Positions 43,598-53,800 of a stretch of 64,000 nucleotides of DNA are shown here, piece by piece. The translations under genes were made by a program, and so were the position numbers. The notes under the pieces were generated by a model. That model saw nothing but the letters and a program-made list of their open reading frames with translations. It ran no database searches and was not told the origin of the DNA. The first letter of the stretch is position 1; the number at the start of each line of letters is the position of its first letter. The stretch spans positions 143,517 through 207,516 of the forward strand of contig JADKJL010000007.1 in the NCBI GenBank assembly GCA_016721015.1, given 5' to 3'. The DNA comes from Lysobacterales bacterium. GTDB taxonomy: Bacteria > Pseudomonadota > Gammaproteobacteria > Xanthomonadales > Rhodanobacteraceae.

Positions 43598-46360
43598 ATG
43601 CAGGTTAGGGAGCCGTCCTCTCGACGTCCGCGTTTGCGCGCGGCTCACGTCACCCAGATTCCGCTGCGCACGGGCGACCTGTGCCAACGCGGCAAGCGCC
43701 TGTGTGTATCGGGCTGGGACATCAACGCCGCCCTGCTGCTGGCCGAAGATGCCGAAGCACTGGCCAGTACCTGCCGCCAGCTTGACGAGCGCGCCACCGC
43801 CAGCCGGCTTGAGCAGTTTGCCGAAAGCCTGTGGACCGTGCTTGATCCACCGATTGCTCCGGATGCGCATCTGCTTGAGGAATTGGCGGCGCGATTCGAA
43901 GCCTTCGAGGCTGGCAGTGGCGGCGACACCGACTCCGTACTCGCGCAGGATGACCATCCGTCCGGCCTGTTCGGCTATGCCGCGAGCGAAGAAAACGGCT
44001 TCCCGTTGCTGACCCGGCCACCTTCACGCTACTGGCAACGCTTTGCGTCGCTGCCGATCCCCGATCGGATTGGCCCAGCCTTCGTGCAGGCGAGGCCAGC
44101 CACCCTTTCGCTCGACCTCGCCGAGGTCGCAATGGCGGCGCCGGCACAAGACCTTGAGCCAATCATTGCCCCGCTTGGCGAAGTCGCCATCGCCACAGCC
44201 GTTGTCGAGATCGTCGAGCAGGCACCCGCGAGCGTCGAAATCGATGCTTTCAGTCCCGCATCCGGCGAATCCGAAAGCGACGCCCCGGTCGAACCGGTGA
44301 TCGAAAACGCGGCCCGAATCGCCTGCCACCTGCATGCGGGCAGCGACATGGCCGCCGCCATCGACCTGCAACTGGGCATGCTTGGGTTTTCGCTGATGCA
44401 CGTGGATGGCATCGATGCGCTCAAGGATTGGCTGAGTCGATCCACGCCATCCCTGATCATGCTCGATGGCGAATACCAGCAATACATCGAGGAAATTGGT
44501 GCCCTGGTGCAGGCCGCCCGCAGCCGCAGCGACCAGCGCATCCTGCTGATTGCCCACGGCGCCGGCAAGTCCGACCTGGCCGCACGACTGCGCGCGATGC
44601 GGGCCGGTTGCGACGCCTATATCGTGCAGCCGGAAAGTGTGGATACGGTCATCGCTCGCGTGCGCGAACTCGACCTGGGCGCCGAAGCGGAGCCATTCCG
44701 CATCATGATCGTCGAGGATGATCGTTCGCAGGCCTTCTTTGCCGAGTCGATCCTGCGCAAGAACGGAATGCACACGCTCGCCGTCGGCGAAGCGTCTGCC
44801 GTGCTCGACAAGCTCGACGAATTCGATCCGGATCTGATCCTGATGGATCTGAACATGCCGGTTTGCAACGGCATTGAATTGACGGCGTTGATCCGCGAGC
44901 GCGAAGCATATCTGTCGACGCCGATCGTGTTCCTGTCCGGTGAAGGCGACACCGAGAAGCATTTCGAGGCACTCAGCGCCGGCGGTGATGATTTCCTCAG
45001 CAAGCCGATCGCCCCGCGCCACTTGATTACCGCGGTCACCAGCCGCGTGCGTCGGGCACGCCAGTTGGCACGACATCGCGCACCGGCAGTACGCGAACCG
45101 GTCAAGCGCGGGCATACGCCTGCCGAGATCAGTGCCCGTCTGACCGAATTGCTGGCCATGGAAGACGCCGCGACGCGCAATGGGGGCATCCTCTACATCG
45201 CGCTCGAATCCGCAGGCGACTTGCGCCGACGCCTCGGTGAGGCGGTTTTCAATGGTCTGGCAGGCGAGCTCGCCGCGAAAATCGAAAGCCAGCTCGGCAA
45301 GAACGACATGTTCGCGCGCAGCGGCGACAGCGATTTCCTCCTGCTCAATCCGGATCGTTCCGGCGCGGGACTCGATCAGTTTTCCGCGCAATTGCGCAAA
45401 TTGGTCGCCGAGCACGTGTTCGCGGCGGGCAATTCACGCCCCGACGTGAGCATTGCCATTGGCATCTGCGCATTTTCAGCAACGGTCGGCGATGCACGCG
45501 CAATGATCGAAGCGGCCGAACACGCCCTGCTTGATGTGCCGCAGATCGCCGAAACGGTGGTCAAGGCGAATGTCGTCAGCATTGCGCCGATCCCCGATGT
45601 GCCGACGGATCCGATCGCCGAGCTCATCCGCAAGGCGCTGCGTGACGGGAGCTTCCGCGTCGTCTTCCAGCCAATCGTGTCCCTCCACGGTGAGGAGGAA
45701 AAACAGTTCCAGGCCCTGTTGCGCCTTTCGACGGACGACGGTCGCGTCTACTCGGCAGCGGAGCTGATCCCGGCCGCCGAGCATGCGCAACTGATCGGCG
45801 AAGTGGATCGCTGGATGCTGGAGAGTTGCCTCGACACGATTGCCGAGCATCGTCTCAGCGGCGACAACGTGCGACTTTTCGTCAACCAGTCAGCGCGCAG
45901 CGTGCATGATCCGGATCGCGTCGACTGGATGCGCCAGGCGCTGGAATCCCGCCGCATCCCGGCCGCGCAGATCTCGATCGACCTGCGCATGGAAGATGCC
46001 AGCAAGCATCTCGCCAGCTACATGGGTTTCGCGCTGGCCATGAAACAACTGGGAGTCAGCCTCACCCTGTCCGGCGTGGAAGGCGGCGACCGCGCCACCG
46101 ACATGCTCATGCACATGCCGGTGGACTTCATCAAAATCTCGCCCCGCTACACTGGCGACGGCGGCGGCGAGCATCGCAGTGAACTGCGTGATCTGGTCAA
46201 TCTGGCCCATGCCAGCGGGCGTCGCGTGATTGCGCCACGGGTTGAGGAAGCGCGCGTGGCAGCATCGTTGTGGTCTAGTGGAATCGACTTGATCCAGGGC
46301 AACTTCGTGCAGCAGGCGACCCGCGACGCGACCTACGATTTCAAAGTGGCCCACGCCTGA
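43598..46360 (+). CDS. FimX-like REC-REC-GGDEF-EAL protein with degenerate catalytic motifs
   Basis: 920 residues. N-terminal 240 residues low in recognisable domains; then a receiver-like domain without full motif (LIMLDGEY, about 245-360), a true receiver (IMIVEDDRS, LILMDLNMP, about 366-490), a GGDEF domain reduced to RSGDSDFLLL, and an EAL domain in which EALLR reads QALLRL and the DDFG loop is replaced by GVEGGDR. Both cyclase and phosphodiesterase activities should be lost, leaving c-di-GMP binding, as in FimX, which controls type IV pili. AGGGGGA precedes the ATG. It is followed 9 bp later by a hybrid histidine kinase. Confidence 0.87.
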   Translation: MQVREPSSRRPRLRAAHVTQIPLRTGDLCQRGKRLCVSGWDINAALLLAEDAEALASTCRQLDERATASRLEQFAESLWTVLDPPIAPDAHLLEELAARFEAFEAGSGGDTDSVLAQDDHPSGLFGYAASEENGFPLLTRPPSRYWQRFASLPIPDRIGPAFVQARPATLSLDLAEVAMAAPAQDLEPIIAPLGEVAIATAVVEIVEQAPASVEIDAFSPASGESESDAPVEPVIENAARIACHLHAGSDMAAAIDLQLGMLGFSLMHVDGIDALKDWLSRSTPSLIMLDGEYQQYIEEIGALVQAARSRSDQRILLIAHGAGKSDLAARLRAMRAGCDAYIVQPESVDTVIARVRELDLGAEAEPFRIMIVEDDRSQAFFAESILRKNGMHTLAVGEASAVLDKLDEFDPDLILMDLNMPVCNGIELTALIREREAYLSTPIVFLSGEGDTEKHFEALSAGGDDFLSKPIAPRHLITAVTSRVRRARQLARHRAPAVREPVKRGHTPAEISARLTELLAMEDAATRNGGILYIALESAGDLRRRLGEAVFNGLAGELAAKIESQLGKNDMFARSGDSDFLLLNPDRSGAGLDQFSAQLRKLVAEHVFAAGNSRPDVSIAIGICAFSATVGDARAMIEAAEHALLDVPQIAETVVKANVVSIAPIPDVPTDPIAELIRKALRDGSFRVVFQPIVSLHGEEEKQFQALLRLSTDDGRVYSAAELIPAAEHAQLIGEVDRWMLESCLDTIAEHRLSGDNVRLFVNQSARSVHDPDRVDWMRQALESRRIPAAQISIDLRMEDASKHLASYMGFALAMKQLGVSLTLSGVEGGDRATDMLMHMPVDFIKISPRYTGDGGGEHRSELRDLVNLAHASGRRVIAPRVEEARVAASLWSSGIDLIQGNFVQQATRDATYDFKVAHA

Positions 46361-46368
46361 GCACCTCG

Positions 46369-48744
46369 ATGCAGAAACCCTCTCGCCATTCTCCGGGTTC
46401 CGCGCGGCGGTCTCGTCAACGCAACATTCTGGTTGCCGGTTTGTCGATCGGCTGCCTGCTCGTGGCACTGACGATGATTGCGCTGCCAAAACTGCCTGTG
46501 CTGTGGCCGGCCATCGCCTTGATCCTGCTCACCTCGGCCCTGATCGTGCTCAGCCTGCTCCGGCCAAAGCCGGAAACGGTTGCCGAAGACGAAGCTCCGG
46601 AGATTGTGCTGGCGCAGCCAGCGCGCGAATCGGCGATTCCGCCAGCCATCCTGCGCGAGCTCGAGTCCCTGCGCGCAATGCAGGGCGAACTGCTTTCCGC
46701 ACGCCAGGAGGCCGAGGCCGCAACCATGGCCAAGGGCGAGTTCCTCGCCACCATGAGCCACGAGATCCGCACGCCGCTGAATGGCATCCTGCCCCTGCTC
46801 GACATTCTGCGCTCCACGCCGCTGCAGCCTGATCAGCGCGAGTACCTCGCCACCGCCTACCGCTCGGCGATGGAGCTGCTGCGCATCGTCGATGACATCC
46901 TCGATTTTTCCAAGCTTGAGGCGAGCAAGCTCGAGCTCGAAAGCGTCGGCGTCAACCTCAAGGAGCTGGTCGATTCAGTCGCCAAGCTCATGCAGGGCAG
47001 CGCCACGGCAAAGGGCCTGCGCCTCGGTGTCGTCATTGATCCCGCCGTTCGCCTGGCCGTACGCGGCGATCCCGTTCGCCTGCGCCAGGTGCTGACCAAT
47101 CTGGTCAGCAACGCAATCAAGTTCACCGAGCGCGGCGGCGTCACCATCCAGATTGGCAAGCGTGGCGAATCGCGCACCCACCATGAGGTCACGTTTGCGG
47201 TCCGCGACACCGGCATTGGCCTGTCCGAAGAAGCGGCCACCCGGCTGTTCAAGCCATTCACCCAAGCCGACGCATCGACCACCCGGGTATTCGGCGGAAC
47301 CGGACTGGGACTGGTCATCTGCAAGCGTCTGGTCGAGCTGATGGGCGGCAAGCTCGGTGTGCGTTCCGAACTCGGCCGCGGTTCCGTATTCTGGTTCAAC
47401 GTGCCTTTGCAGAAGGCCATCGGCGATGTCCACACGCGCTCGGATCTGGCCGGCGTACGTGCGTTGATCCTTAGCGGCAACGACGCCTTCCTGCGTCGCT
47501 CGGGCATTTTGCTGACCCAGCTTGGCATGAGTCATCTGCACAGCAACCTGGCCGTCGATGCGCTGAGCAAGCTGCGTGCGAGTTCGACCAAGGGTGAGCA
47601 CTGGAATTACGAGTTCCTGCTCATCGATGTGGCCAGTGTTGGCGCTGCGACGATCGCCCTCGTGCGCAACATCCGCCGCGATCCTTCGCTTGACCAGTTG
47701 CGCATCGTGATCGCCGGCAGTCACGACAGCGTGCAGGACCTGCGCTCCGATGAACGCATCGCCGCGCTGTCAGCCAGCTTCGACGAACGCGAACTGCGCG
47801 AGACCCTGAGCCGTCTGCTCGGCATCAGTCATGCCGAAATCCACCGTGAAGGCCCGTTGCTGCACGCGGTTGGTGCCGGCCACGATGATTCTTCCGACCC
47901 CGGTTGGCCCGCCCTGCGCGGACGTGCCTTGCTGGTTGAGGACAACCCGGTCAATGCCAAGGTCGCCGGCAGATTGCTGTCCTTGTTCGGGATCGAAGTC
48001 GAGACCGCGACCGATGGCAGCATCGCCATCGGCAAGCTTGCCGACAGTCACTTCGACCTGGTCTTGATGGACTGCCAGATGCCGATCATGGATGGCTACA
48101 CCGCCACCCGAAAGCGGCGCGAGGATGAGGTCGCCCGCGGCTTGCCGCGCATGCCGATCATCGCCATGACCGCCAACGCGATGGTCGGCGATCGCGAGAA
48201 GTGCCTCGCCGCGGGCATGGACGACTACCTGACCAAGCCGCTCAATCGGCAGCTGCTGCAGAAAACACTTGTAACTTGGTTGCCAAAGACAGTTTCGGCA
48301 GGGCCCGGAATTTCGGCACCCTCTCCGATGACGCCCGCAGCAGCCGACAGACCCACTGCAAAGGTTGTCGGCACCATCGAATTGCCCGCGACAGTTCAGG
48401 AGCCTCCGGTCGATCAGGCCACCGTGCAGGAATTGCTGGAAATCATGGGTGACGGTTTCGCCGAACTGGTCCAGGTCTATTTCGACGACACGCCTAAACT
48501 GCTCGCGCGACTGCGTGATGCGGCCAGCCGCAGCGATCACGCCACGATTGCCGAAGCAACCCACTCGCTGAAGTCATCGAGCGCTAATGTCGGCGCGCTG
48601 CCGCTGGCAGAGCTGGCCAAGCGCGCCGAGAGTGACGCGAAAGCAGGGCGCGGCGAACTCCTCGAATCGCTTCCGCAGCGTCTCGACAGCGAATATCAGC
48701 GTGTCGTCGCCGCCTTTGCGGGGATCGGACTGATCCCGGCCTGA
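46369..48744 (+). CDS. Hybrid sensor histidine kinase (RpfC-like layout)
   Basis: 791 residues: two N-terminal membrane helices, HisKA with MSHEIRTPLNG, HATPase (NAIKFTERG, GTGLGLVICK), a degenerate receiver-like segment (about 350-480), a true receiver (VEDNPVNAKVA, LVLMDCQMPIMDG, about 520-640) and an HPt domain with THSLKSSSANVG near the end. It has no periplasmic sensor. Adjacent to the FimX-like protein, whose receiver may be a target. Confidence 0.9.
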   Translation: MQKPSRHSPGSARRSRQRNILVAGLSIGCLLVALTMIALPKLPVLWPAIALILLTSALIVLSLLRPKPETVAEDEAPEIVLAQPARESAIPPAILRELESLRAMQGELLSARQEAEAATMAKGEFLATMSHEIRTPLNGILPLLDILRSTPLQPDQREYLATAYRSAMELLRIVDDILDFSKLEASKLELESVGVNLKELVDSVAKLMQGSATAKGLRLGVVIDPAVRLAVRGDPVRLRQVLTNLVSNAIKFTERGGVTIQIGKRGESRTHHEVTFAVRDTGIGLSEEAATRLFKPFTQADASTTRVFGGTGLGLVICKRLVELMGGKLGVRSELGRGSVFWFNVPLQKAIGDVHTRSDLAGVRALILSGNDAFLRRSGILLTQLGMSHLHSNLAVDALSKLRASSTKGEHWNYEFLLIDVASVGAATIALVRNIRRDPSLDQLRIVIAGSHDSVQDLRSDERIAALSASFDERELRETLSRLLGISHAEIHREGPLLHAVGAGHDDSSDPGWPALRGRALLVEDNPVNAKVAGRLLSLFGIEVETATDGSIAIGKLADSHFDLVLMDCQMPIMDGYTATRKRREDEVARGLPRMPIIAMTANAMVGDREKCLAAGMDDYLTKPLNRQLLQKTLVTWLPKTVSAGPGISAPSPMTPAAADRPTAKVVGTIELPATVQEPPVDQATVQELLEIMGDGFAELVQVYFDDTPKLLARLRDAASRSDHATIAEATHSLKSSSANVGALPLAELAKRAESDAKAGRGELLESLPQRLDSEYQRVVAAFAGIGLIPA

Positions 48745-48751
48745 GCCGCCT

Positions 48752-49222
48752 TCAACTGCCGATCTTGGTCAGCAGATAGTTGGCTTCGCCGAGTTGCTCG
48801 ATCAGACCAAGCTGGGTTTCCAGCCAGTCGATGTGCTCCTCTTCCGACTCCAGGATATCGACGAACAGCTTGCGGCTGACGAAATCACCGCAGCTTTCGC
48901 AATGGACGATCGCCGCCTTCAGGTCAGGTAGGGCCTGCTTTTCGAGCCGCAGGTCACACGCCATCGCCTCACTCGGCTTTTCCCCGATCAGCAACTTGCC
49001 CAGCTGCTGCAGATTCGGCAAACCACCGAGAAAGAGAATGCGCTCGATCAGTCGATCGGCGTGCTTCATCTCGTCGATCGACTCCTTGTATTCGTGCTCC
49101 GCAAGCTCGGCATAGCCCCAATTGCGGTACATCCGTGAATGCAGGAAATACTGGTTGATCGCGGTCAGCTCGTTGAGCAGGGACTTGTTCAGGTGCTCGA
49201 TGACCTTGGCATCGCCTTTCAT
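48752..49222 (-). CDS. bfr: Bacterioferritin
   Basis: 156 residues from ATG 49222 with AAGGAG upstream. The four-helix iron-binding motif ExxH and the heme Met region are present (NELTAINQYFLHSRMYRNWGY; EMKHADRLIERILFL; LESEEEHIDWLETQ). It stores iron as a 24-mer. Bfd lies 137 bp upstream on the same strand. Confidence 0.95.
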   Translation of the reverse strand: MKGDAKVIEHLNKSLLNELTAINQYFLHSRMYRNWGYAELAEHEYKESIDEMKHADRLIERILFLGGLPNLQQLGKLLIGEKPSEAMACDLRLEKQALPDLKAAIVHCESCGDFVSRKLFVDILESEEEHIDWLETQLGLIEQLGEANYLLTKIGS

Positions 49223-49358
49223 GCGCGTGTTCTCCTTCCACAAACGGGGCGCCGCGAAACCGCGGCAAGAACGCAACTATAGCGCCTCGATCACTGCCCC
49301 GAAGCACCGTGGCGCGAGCCCGCGTATCAAGAAGGGACAGTCGCGCAGATGGTAACGC

Positions 49359-49565
49359 TCAGGCGGCGACTGCAAGCGAGAGGGCGAAATCCCGATGCGC
49401 GCGAGGCTTCGCCTCGGCGAGGATTTCGCGGGCCACCTCGGCACAACTGCCACAGCCACTCGCGCAGCCGGTACGCATGGTCAACTCTTCGAGCGTGTTG
49501 ACTCCGCGCGCGGCGGCTTCGCGAATCGACTGGTCGGTTATGCCATTGCAGATACAGACGTACAT
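49359..49565 (-). CDS. bfd: Bacterioferritin-associated ferredoxin
   Basis: 68 residues from ATG 49565, with the Fer2_BFD [2Fe-2S] motif MYVCICNGITD and GCASGCGSCAE. It reduces bacterioferritin to release iron. Upstream of bfr on the same strand. Confidence 0.93.
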   Translation of the reverse strand: MYVCICNGITDQSIREAAARGVNTLEELTMRTGCASGCGSCAEVAREILAEAKPRAHRDFALSLAVAA

Positions 49566-49644
49566 CGCCAGAACCCTGTTGGGAGTGGCGCCATTCAAAT
49601 GCAAATGCGAATGATTGTCAACTACTGCCGCGTTCCGGGATACG

Positions 49645-50187
49645 TCACCGCGAGTACGCGTTCAGCGGGCTGAACTCAGCGGCTTCACCTGTCTCACCCA
49701 GGGAAATCCGGCAAGTCGCCTCGGCCATCGGCCACAAATGGCGCAGCGCCTGTTCGTAGACCGCGCGCTTGAATGAAACCACATGCTCTCTCGGGTACCA
49801 GAAATCGACCCAGCGGAAGATGTCGAACTCGGGTTTTTCGTTCGCATCCAGCCGAAAATGCCGCTCCTCACCGGTGAAACGCAGCAGGAACCAGACTTGC
49901 TTCTGACCCACACAGGTTGGGCGCACATTGCGGCGGACAAAGCGATTTGGCAATCGATAGCGCAGCCAGCCCGGCGTCGCACCAAGCACTTCCACATGCT
50001 CGGGTTGCAAACCTGTTTCCTCGCCAAGCTCGCGATACATCGCCTCAAGTGGCGTTTCGTCCGTGCGCATTCCGCCCTGCGGAAACTGCCAACCGTCGCG
50101 ATTGACCCGGCGCGCCCAGAACACGCGACCATCATCCCGGATCAGGACGATGCCGACATTCGGGCGGTAGCCATCTGGATCGATCAC
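49645..50187 (-). CDS. rppH: RNA pyrophosphohydrolase
   Basis: 180 residues from GTG 50187, which has AAGGAG seven bases upstream and gives the family N-terminus (M)IDPDGYRPNVGIVL; the longer ATG reading to 50337 is rejected. Nudix box GGMRTDETPLEAMYRELGEETG and the FWYPREHVVSFK tail are as in RppH. It removes pyrophosphate from mRNA 5' ends to start decay. Confidence 0.93.
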   Translation of the reverse strand: MIDPDGYRPNVGIVLIRDDGRVFWARRVNRDGWQFPQGGMRTDETPLEAMYRELGEETGLQPEHVEVLGATPGWLRYRLPNRFVRRNVRPTCVGQKQVWFLLRFTGEERHFRLDANEKPEFDIFRWVDFWYPREHVVSFKRAVYEQALRHLWPMAEATCRISLGETGEAAEFSPLNAYSR

Positions 50188-50373
50188 GCTGAAACTCCTT
50201 GTCCTGCAATCCCGCAAACGCGACGTCGCGCGCGAATCGCCGGACAGTTGGGTCGGCTCCGTGCCCACGAAGGCCAGCGGAACCTGCCGATATGCTCGAT
50301 TCTTCCACAGCCCGAAAGACCTAAGCAAGGCAGACACCCGGCGCTCAAAGCCGCCTCGGGGTCACATTCACGC

Positions 50374-50401
50374 TTGACACCGACGACGCAGCCACTAGAA
50401 T
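50374..50401 (+). promoter_or_regulatory. Sigma-70 promoter for tRNA-Met
   Basis: TTGACA at 50374-50379, 16-bp spacer, TAGAAT at 50396-50401. This near-consensus promoter predicts a start near 50408 and a leader of about 93 nt before the tRNA. Confidence 0.65.
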
Positions 50402-50500
50402 CCGATGCCCCCTCGGAGCCCCAAGCTCGCACGGCCCCGCCATCCGGCCGCTCGCAGCGCAGCACTCCAGGCGGGATATCGCGCTTCAATTTGGAATTCT

Positions 50501-50577
50501 GGCTATGTAGCTCAGCCGGTTAGAGCACGGCACTCATAATGCCGGGGTCGGTGGTTCGAGTCCACCCATAGCCACCA
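50501..50577 (+). tRNA. tRNA-Met (CAT), elongator type
   Basis: 77 bases with encoded CCA. Acceptor GGCTATG (50501-50507) pairs with CATAGCC (50567-50573); discriminator A and CCA at 50574-50577. The anticodon loop is CTCATAA (anticodon CAT) on a 5-bp stem, and GGTTCGAGTCC holds the T loop. The paired acceptor end marks an elongator, not an initiator. A tRNA-Ile2 role by lysidine cannot be excluded from sequence. Confidence 0.95.
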
Positions 50578-50609
50578 GAATCCTTTGATAATCAATGCTT
50601 TACACTCTA

Positions 50610-50637
50610 AAAGCCTGCTCGTGTAGCGGGCTTTTTT
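50610..50637 (+). terminator. Rho-independent terminator of tRNA-Met
   Basis: AAAGCCTGCT (50610-50619) and AGCGGGCTTT (50625-50634) form a 10-bp stem with one mismatch and a short loop, followed by a run of T. Confidence 0.85.
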
Positions 50638-50835
50638 GTGCCGAGAATCAAACGCTCGACTGAAGACATTGCGTCGCCTGTGAGGTCGGCATCAAGGTTC
50701 CCCAGAATTTCCAGCGCCCGGCTCGTGTCTGATTCCACAAACGTGGAGTTCAAATCGGAAGTGCAGCGCGCTTAAGGCGAATCCGTGAGGGATGAAATTG
50801 CCCGGGCGGCTCAATGGCGCCTGCGAAGATGGAAA

Positions 50836-53800
50836 TTAGGCGGCAATGGCGGTCGCTCGAATCCGCGCAAGCACCGCAACCAATTCATCCACCTGCGTCG
50901 CGGTAAACAATCCCTCCGGCCCTCGTGGCGCGATGTCGATGAATGGCGACTCGTAGAGCAGCGCCGCTTCCATTACGCCGTGCTCGGTGAGGTGGTTGAC
51001 GATCAGGTTGAGGAACTCGATCTGACTGGCATTCAGGGCTTTGCCTTCGAGAAATTCGCCCAGGGATTGCTTTGCGGCCTCGCGATCCATCCCCACCAGC
51101 ATCCTTACGAAAAGTCCCAGGCCGTGCGCTTCCTGCTCAGCGCGCTTGAGTTCGTCCGCGCTACCGACTCCGCTCTCCGCCAGCATGCGTTGCAATTCGG
51201 CGAGGTCGGCTGCTGTCAGTGCCTTGTTCATGCGCAGCTTGTGGATCGCGAGATGGTCCTGGTGCGCGCGCAGGAAATGTCGAGCCTTCAGGCGGAACCG
51301 CGTCAGATCGCTGTCCGTGAACACGCCGGGCAGTTCGACCACGGCCTCGTTGCCGAGCTCATCCTCGAAATCGGTGTAAAGAATCTTGCGCTCGCGCTTG
51401 TCGATCAGTCGAACCAGCATCCGCAGGCGCAGGCGCAACACCTCCAGCATCGACACCGTTGCATCCTGCCACCAGGTCTCGTCCTGTATGTCGTGGATCA
51501 ATTGCAACTGCTCTCGAACCATGGGGATCGCGGACTTTTCCTCCAACTGGCTGGCGATCGTTCGCACTTGATCGCGCATGCGAACGAATTCTGGTTCTTT
51601 GCGGAGGAGTGCCAGTTGAAGGTTCAGCAGCAATAGATCGAAACGTCGCGCTTCCTCTGGGTCGCTCTCAATTTCGGAAGGCAAGCCGGCCACGTCGCTG
51701 GCCAGTTCCTGGATCGCCTCGGTATTCAAGCTCTGCCAGGATTCGGAGCGGGCAAACTTCTCGACCAAGCGCCGATGTGGCCGCACCACGAAATTGTCCA
51801 GATTCATGGCGGACACTTCGCTGTGCAGCAGTCCGCTTACTGACTGGCGCAGCTCTTTCAGCGATGGGGTGCCATATGGCGGCGGCTGTTCGTCAGTGCC
51901 GGCGACCAGCGCTGCGTCAAGGATAGCGACGAACTCAAGGCGACGTTTGAAAAGCCTTCCACCCAGAGATTCGCCCAGGCCGCCTTCCGTCGAGGGCAGA
52001 TCCTGGCTGAAGAATTCAAGGTTCTGGCAATAGTCGAACACGTAGAAAAACCGTTTGTGTTCACCGGGCGCGAACAAATCCGGACACAACCGGGTACCGC
52101 GCCCCAGCATCTGCCAGAACTTGGTCTTGGAGCGCACGGGTTTGAAGAACACCAGATTCACCACTTCCGGCACGTCGATGCCGGTGTCGAGCATGTCCAC
52201 CGAAATGGCGATATGGGGCGCGCGCTCCTTCTTTGAAAAGTCGTCAATCAGGCTCTGTGCGTACTCGGTCTTGTAGGTAACGACTCGGGCGAACTCGCCT
52301 TTGTAGTGCGGGTAATTCGCATTGAAGCGCTCAGCGATGAAGTCGGCATGCTTCTGGTTCTTGGCGAACAGGATCGTCTTGCCCAGCCGATCGCCGCCAG
52401 CCACTTTGAGTCCGCGCGTCATCAGGTGCGCGAGTACCTTGTCGACCGTATCCTTGTTGAACAGCCAGCGATTCATCGCTTCGGCGCTCACGCTATCGGG
52501 CGGGTCGTCATCCTCCTCACTCCAATCCAAGGCATCCCACTGATCCTTTTCCTCGTCGCTGAGCTGGTCATAACGGATGCCTTCGCGCTGATACTTCAGC
52601 GGCACGGAAACCGCCTCGGGCGGCACCAGGAATCCATCTCGTACCGCCTCTTCCAGCGAATAGGCATCGGTGGGCACGCCGCTTTCCAGGTCGAATAGCC
52701 GGTAGGTGTCGCGACTCACTTCGTCGCGCGGGGTAGCGGTCAGCCCGACCAGCAAGGCATCGAAATACTCGAAGATTGCTCGGTACTTCTGATACACCGA
52801 GCGATGCGCCTCGTCGATGATGATCAGGTCGAAGTACCCTGGCCCAAATCGCTTGCGGCCATCTTCACGCTCGTCAATCAAGCCCATCATGGTCGGATAG
52901 GTTGAGACGTAAACCCGGCCTTCGGTGTCCTTCTCGGTCACCAGATTTACCGCCGCAGCATCCGGCAGAAACGCCTTGAACTGCCCTGATGCCTGGTTCA
53001 CCAGCGCCACGCGATCGGCCAGGAACAAGGCGCGCTTGACCCAGTTGCAACGCATCAGTACATCGACCAAGGCGATTACCGTGCGCGTCTTGCCCGAGCC
53101 AGTCGCCATGACCAGCAGCGACTTGCGTTCGTTGTCACGCTCAAACGCCTCACCAATGCGGCGGATTGCGCGGGTCTGGTAGTAGCGCTCGACGATCTTC
53201 GTGTCGATTTCGGCGGCAGCAAGCGGTAGTCGCGTATCGCGGCGCTGGATTGCCAGGGCCAACTCTGACTGCGTATAGAAACCTTGCACCTGACGCGGCG
53301 GATAGCGGGTGTCATCCCAAAGCCAGTGCTGGTAGCCGTTGGTATAGAAGATCAGCGGACGCTGGCCAAACTGCTGTTCCAGGCAATTCGCATAGAGCCT
53401 GGCTTGCTGCTGGCCCACGCGCGAATCGCGGCGCGTGCGCTTCGCCTCCACGACAGCGAGGGGTTTGCCATCGTCGCCCCACAGCACATAGTCAACGAAA
53501 CCTTTTCCCTGATTATTGGGCATGCCCGTTACTTCGAACTCACGATCCCGAGGCTGATCCAGCGTCCAGCCTGCCTCGTGCAACAGCAGGTCGATGTAGG
53601 TATCGCGGGTTTCGGCTTCCGAATAATCGTGCGTGTCGGGCTGTGCGGTCGCCGCCTTGCGCGCCTCAGCCACCTCGGCGCGCGCGCGCTGAAGGGCAGA
53701 ATCCAGCCCGGAACGATCAGCCAGAAGCGTCGCCAGCTTTTCGTCCCGGTCACGTAGCTGGGTTTCCAACGATTGCAACTGAGCCGCGGTTTGCGCAGGT

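Noticed and set aside
50188..50337. ATG-initiated N-terminal extension of RppH
   Set aside because: GTG 50187 has an ideal AAGGAG and gives the conserved N-terminus; the extension is Arg/Ser-rich and not family-like.
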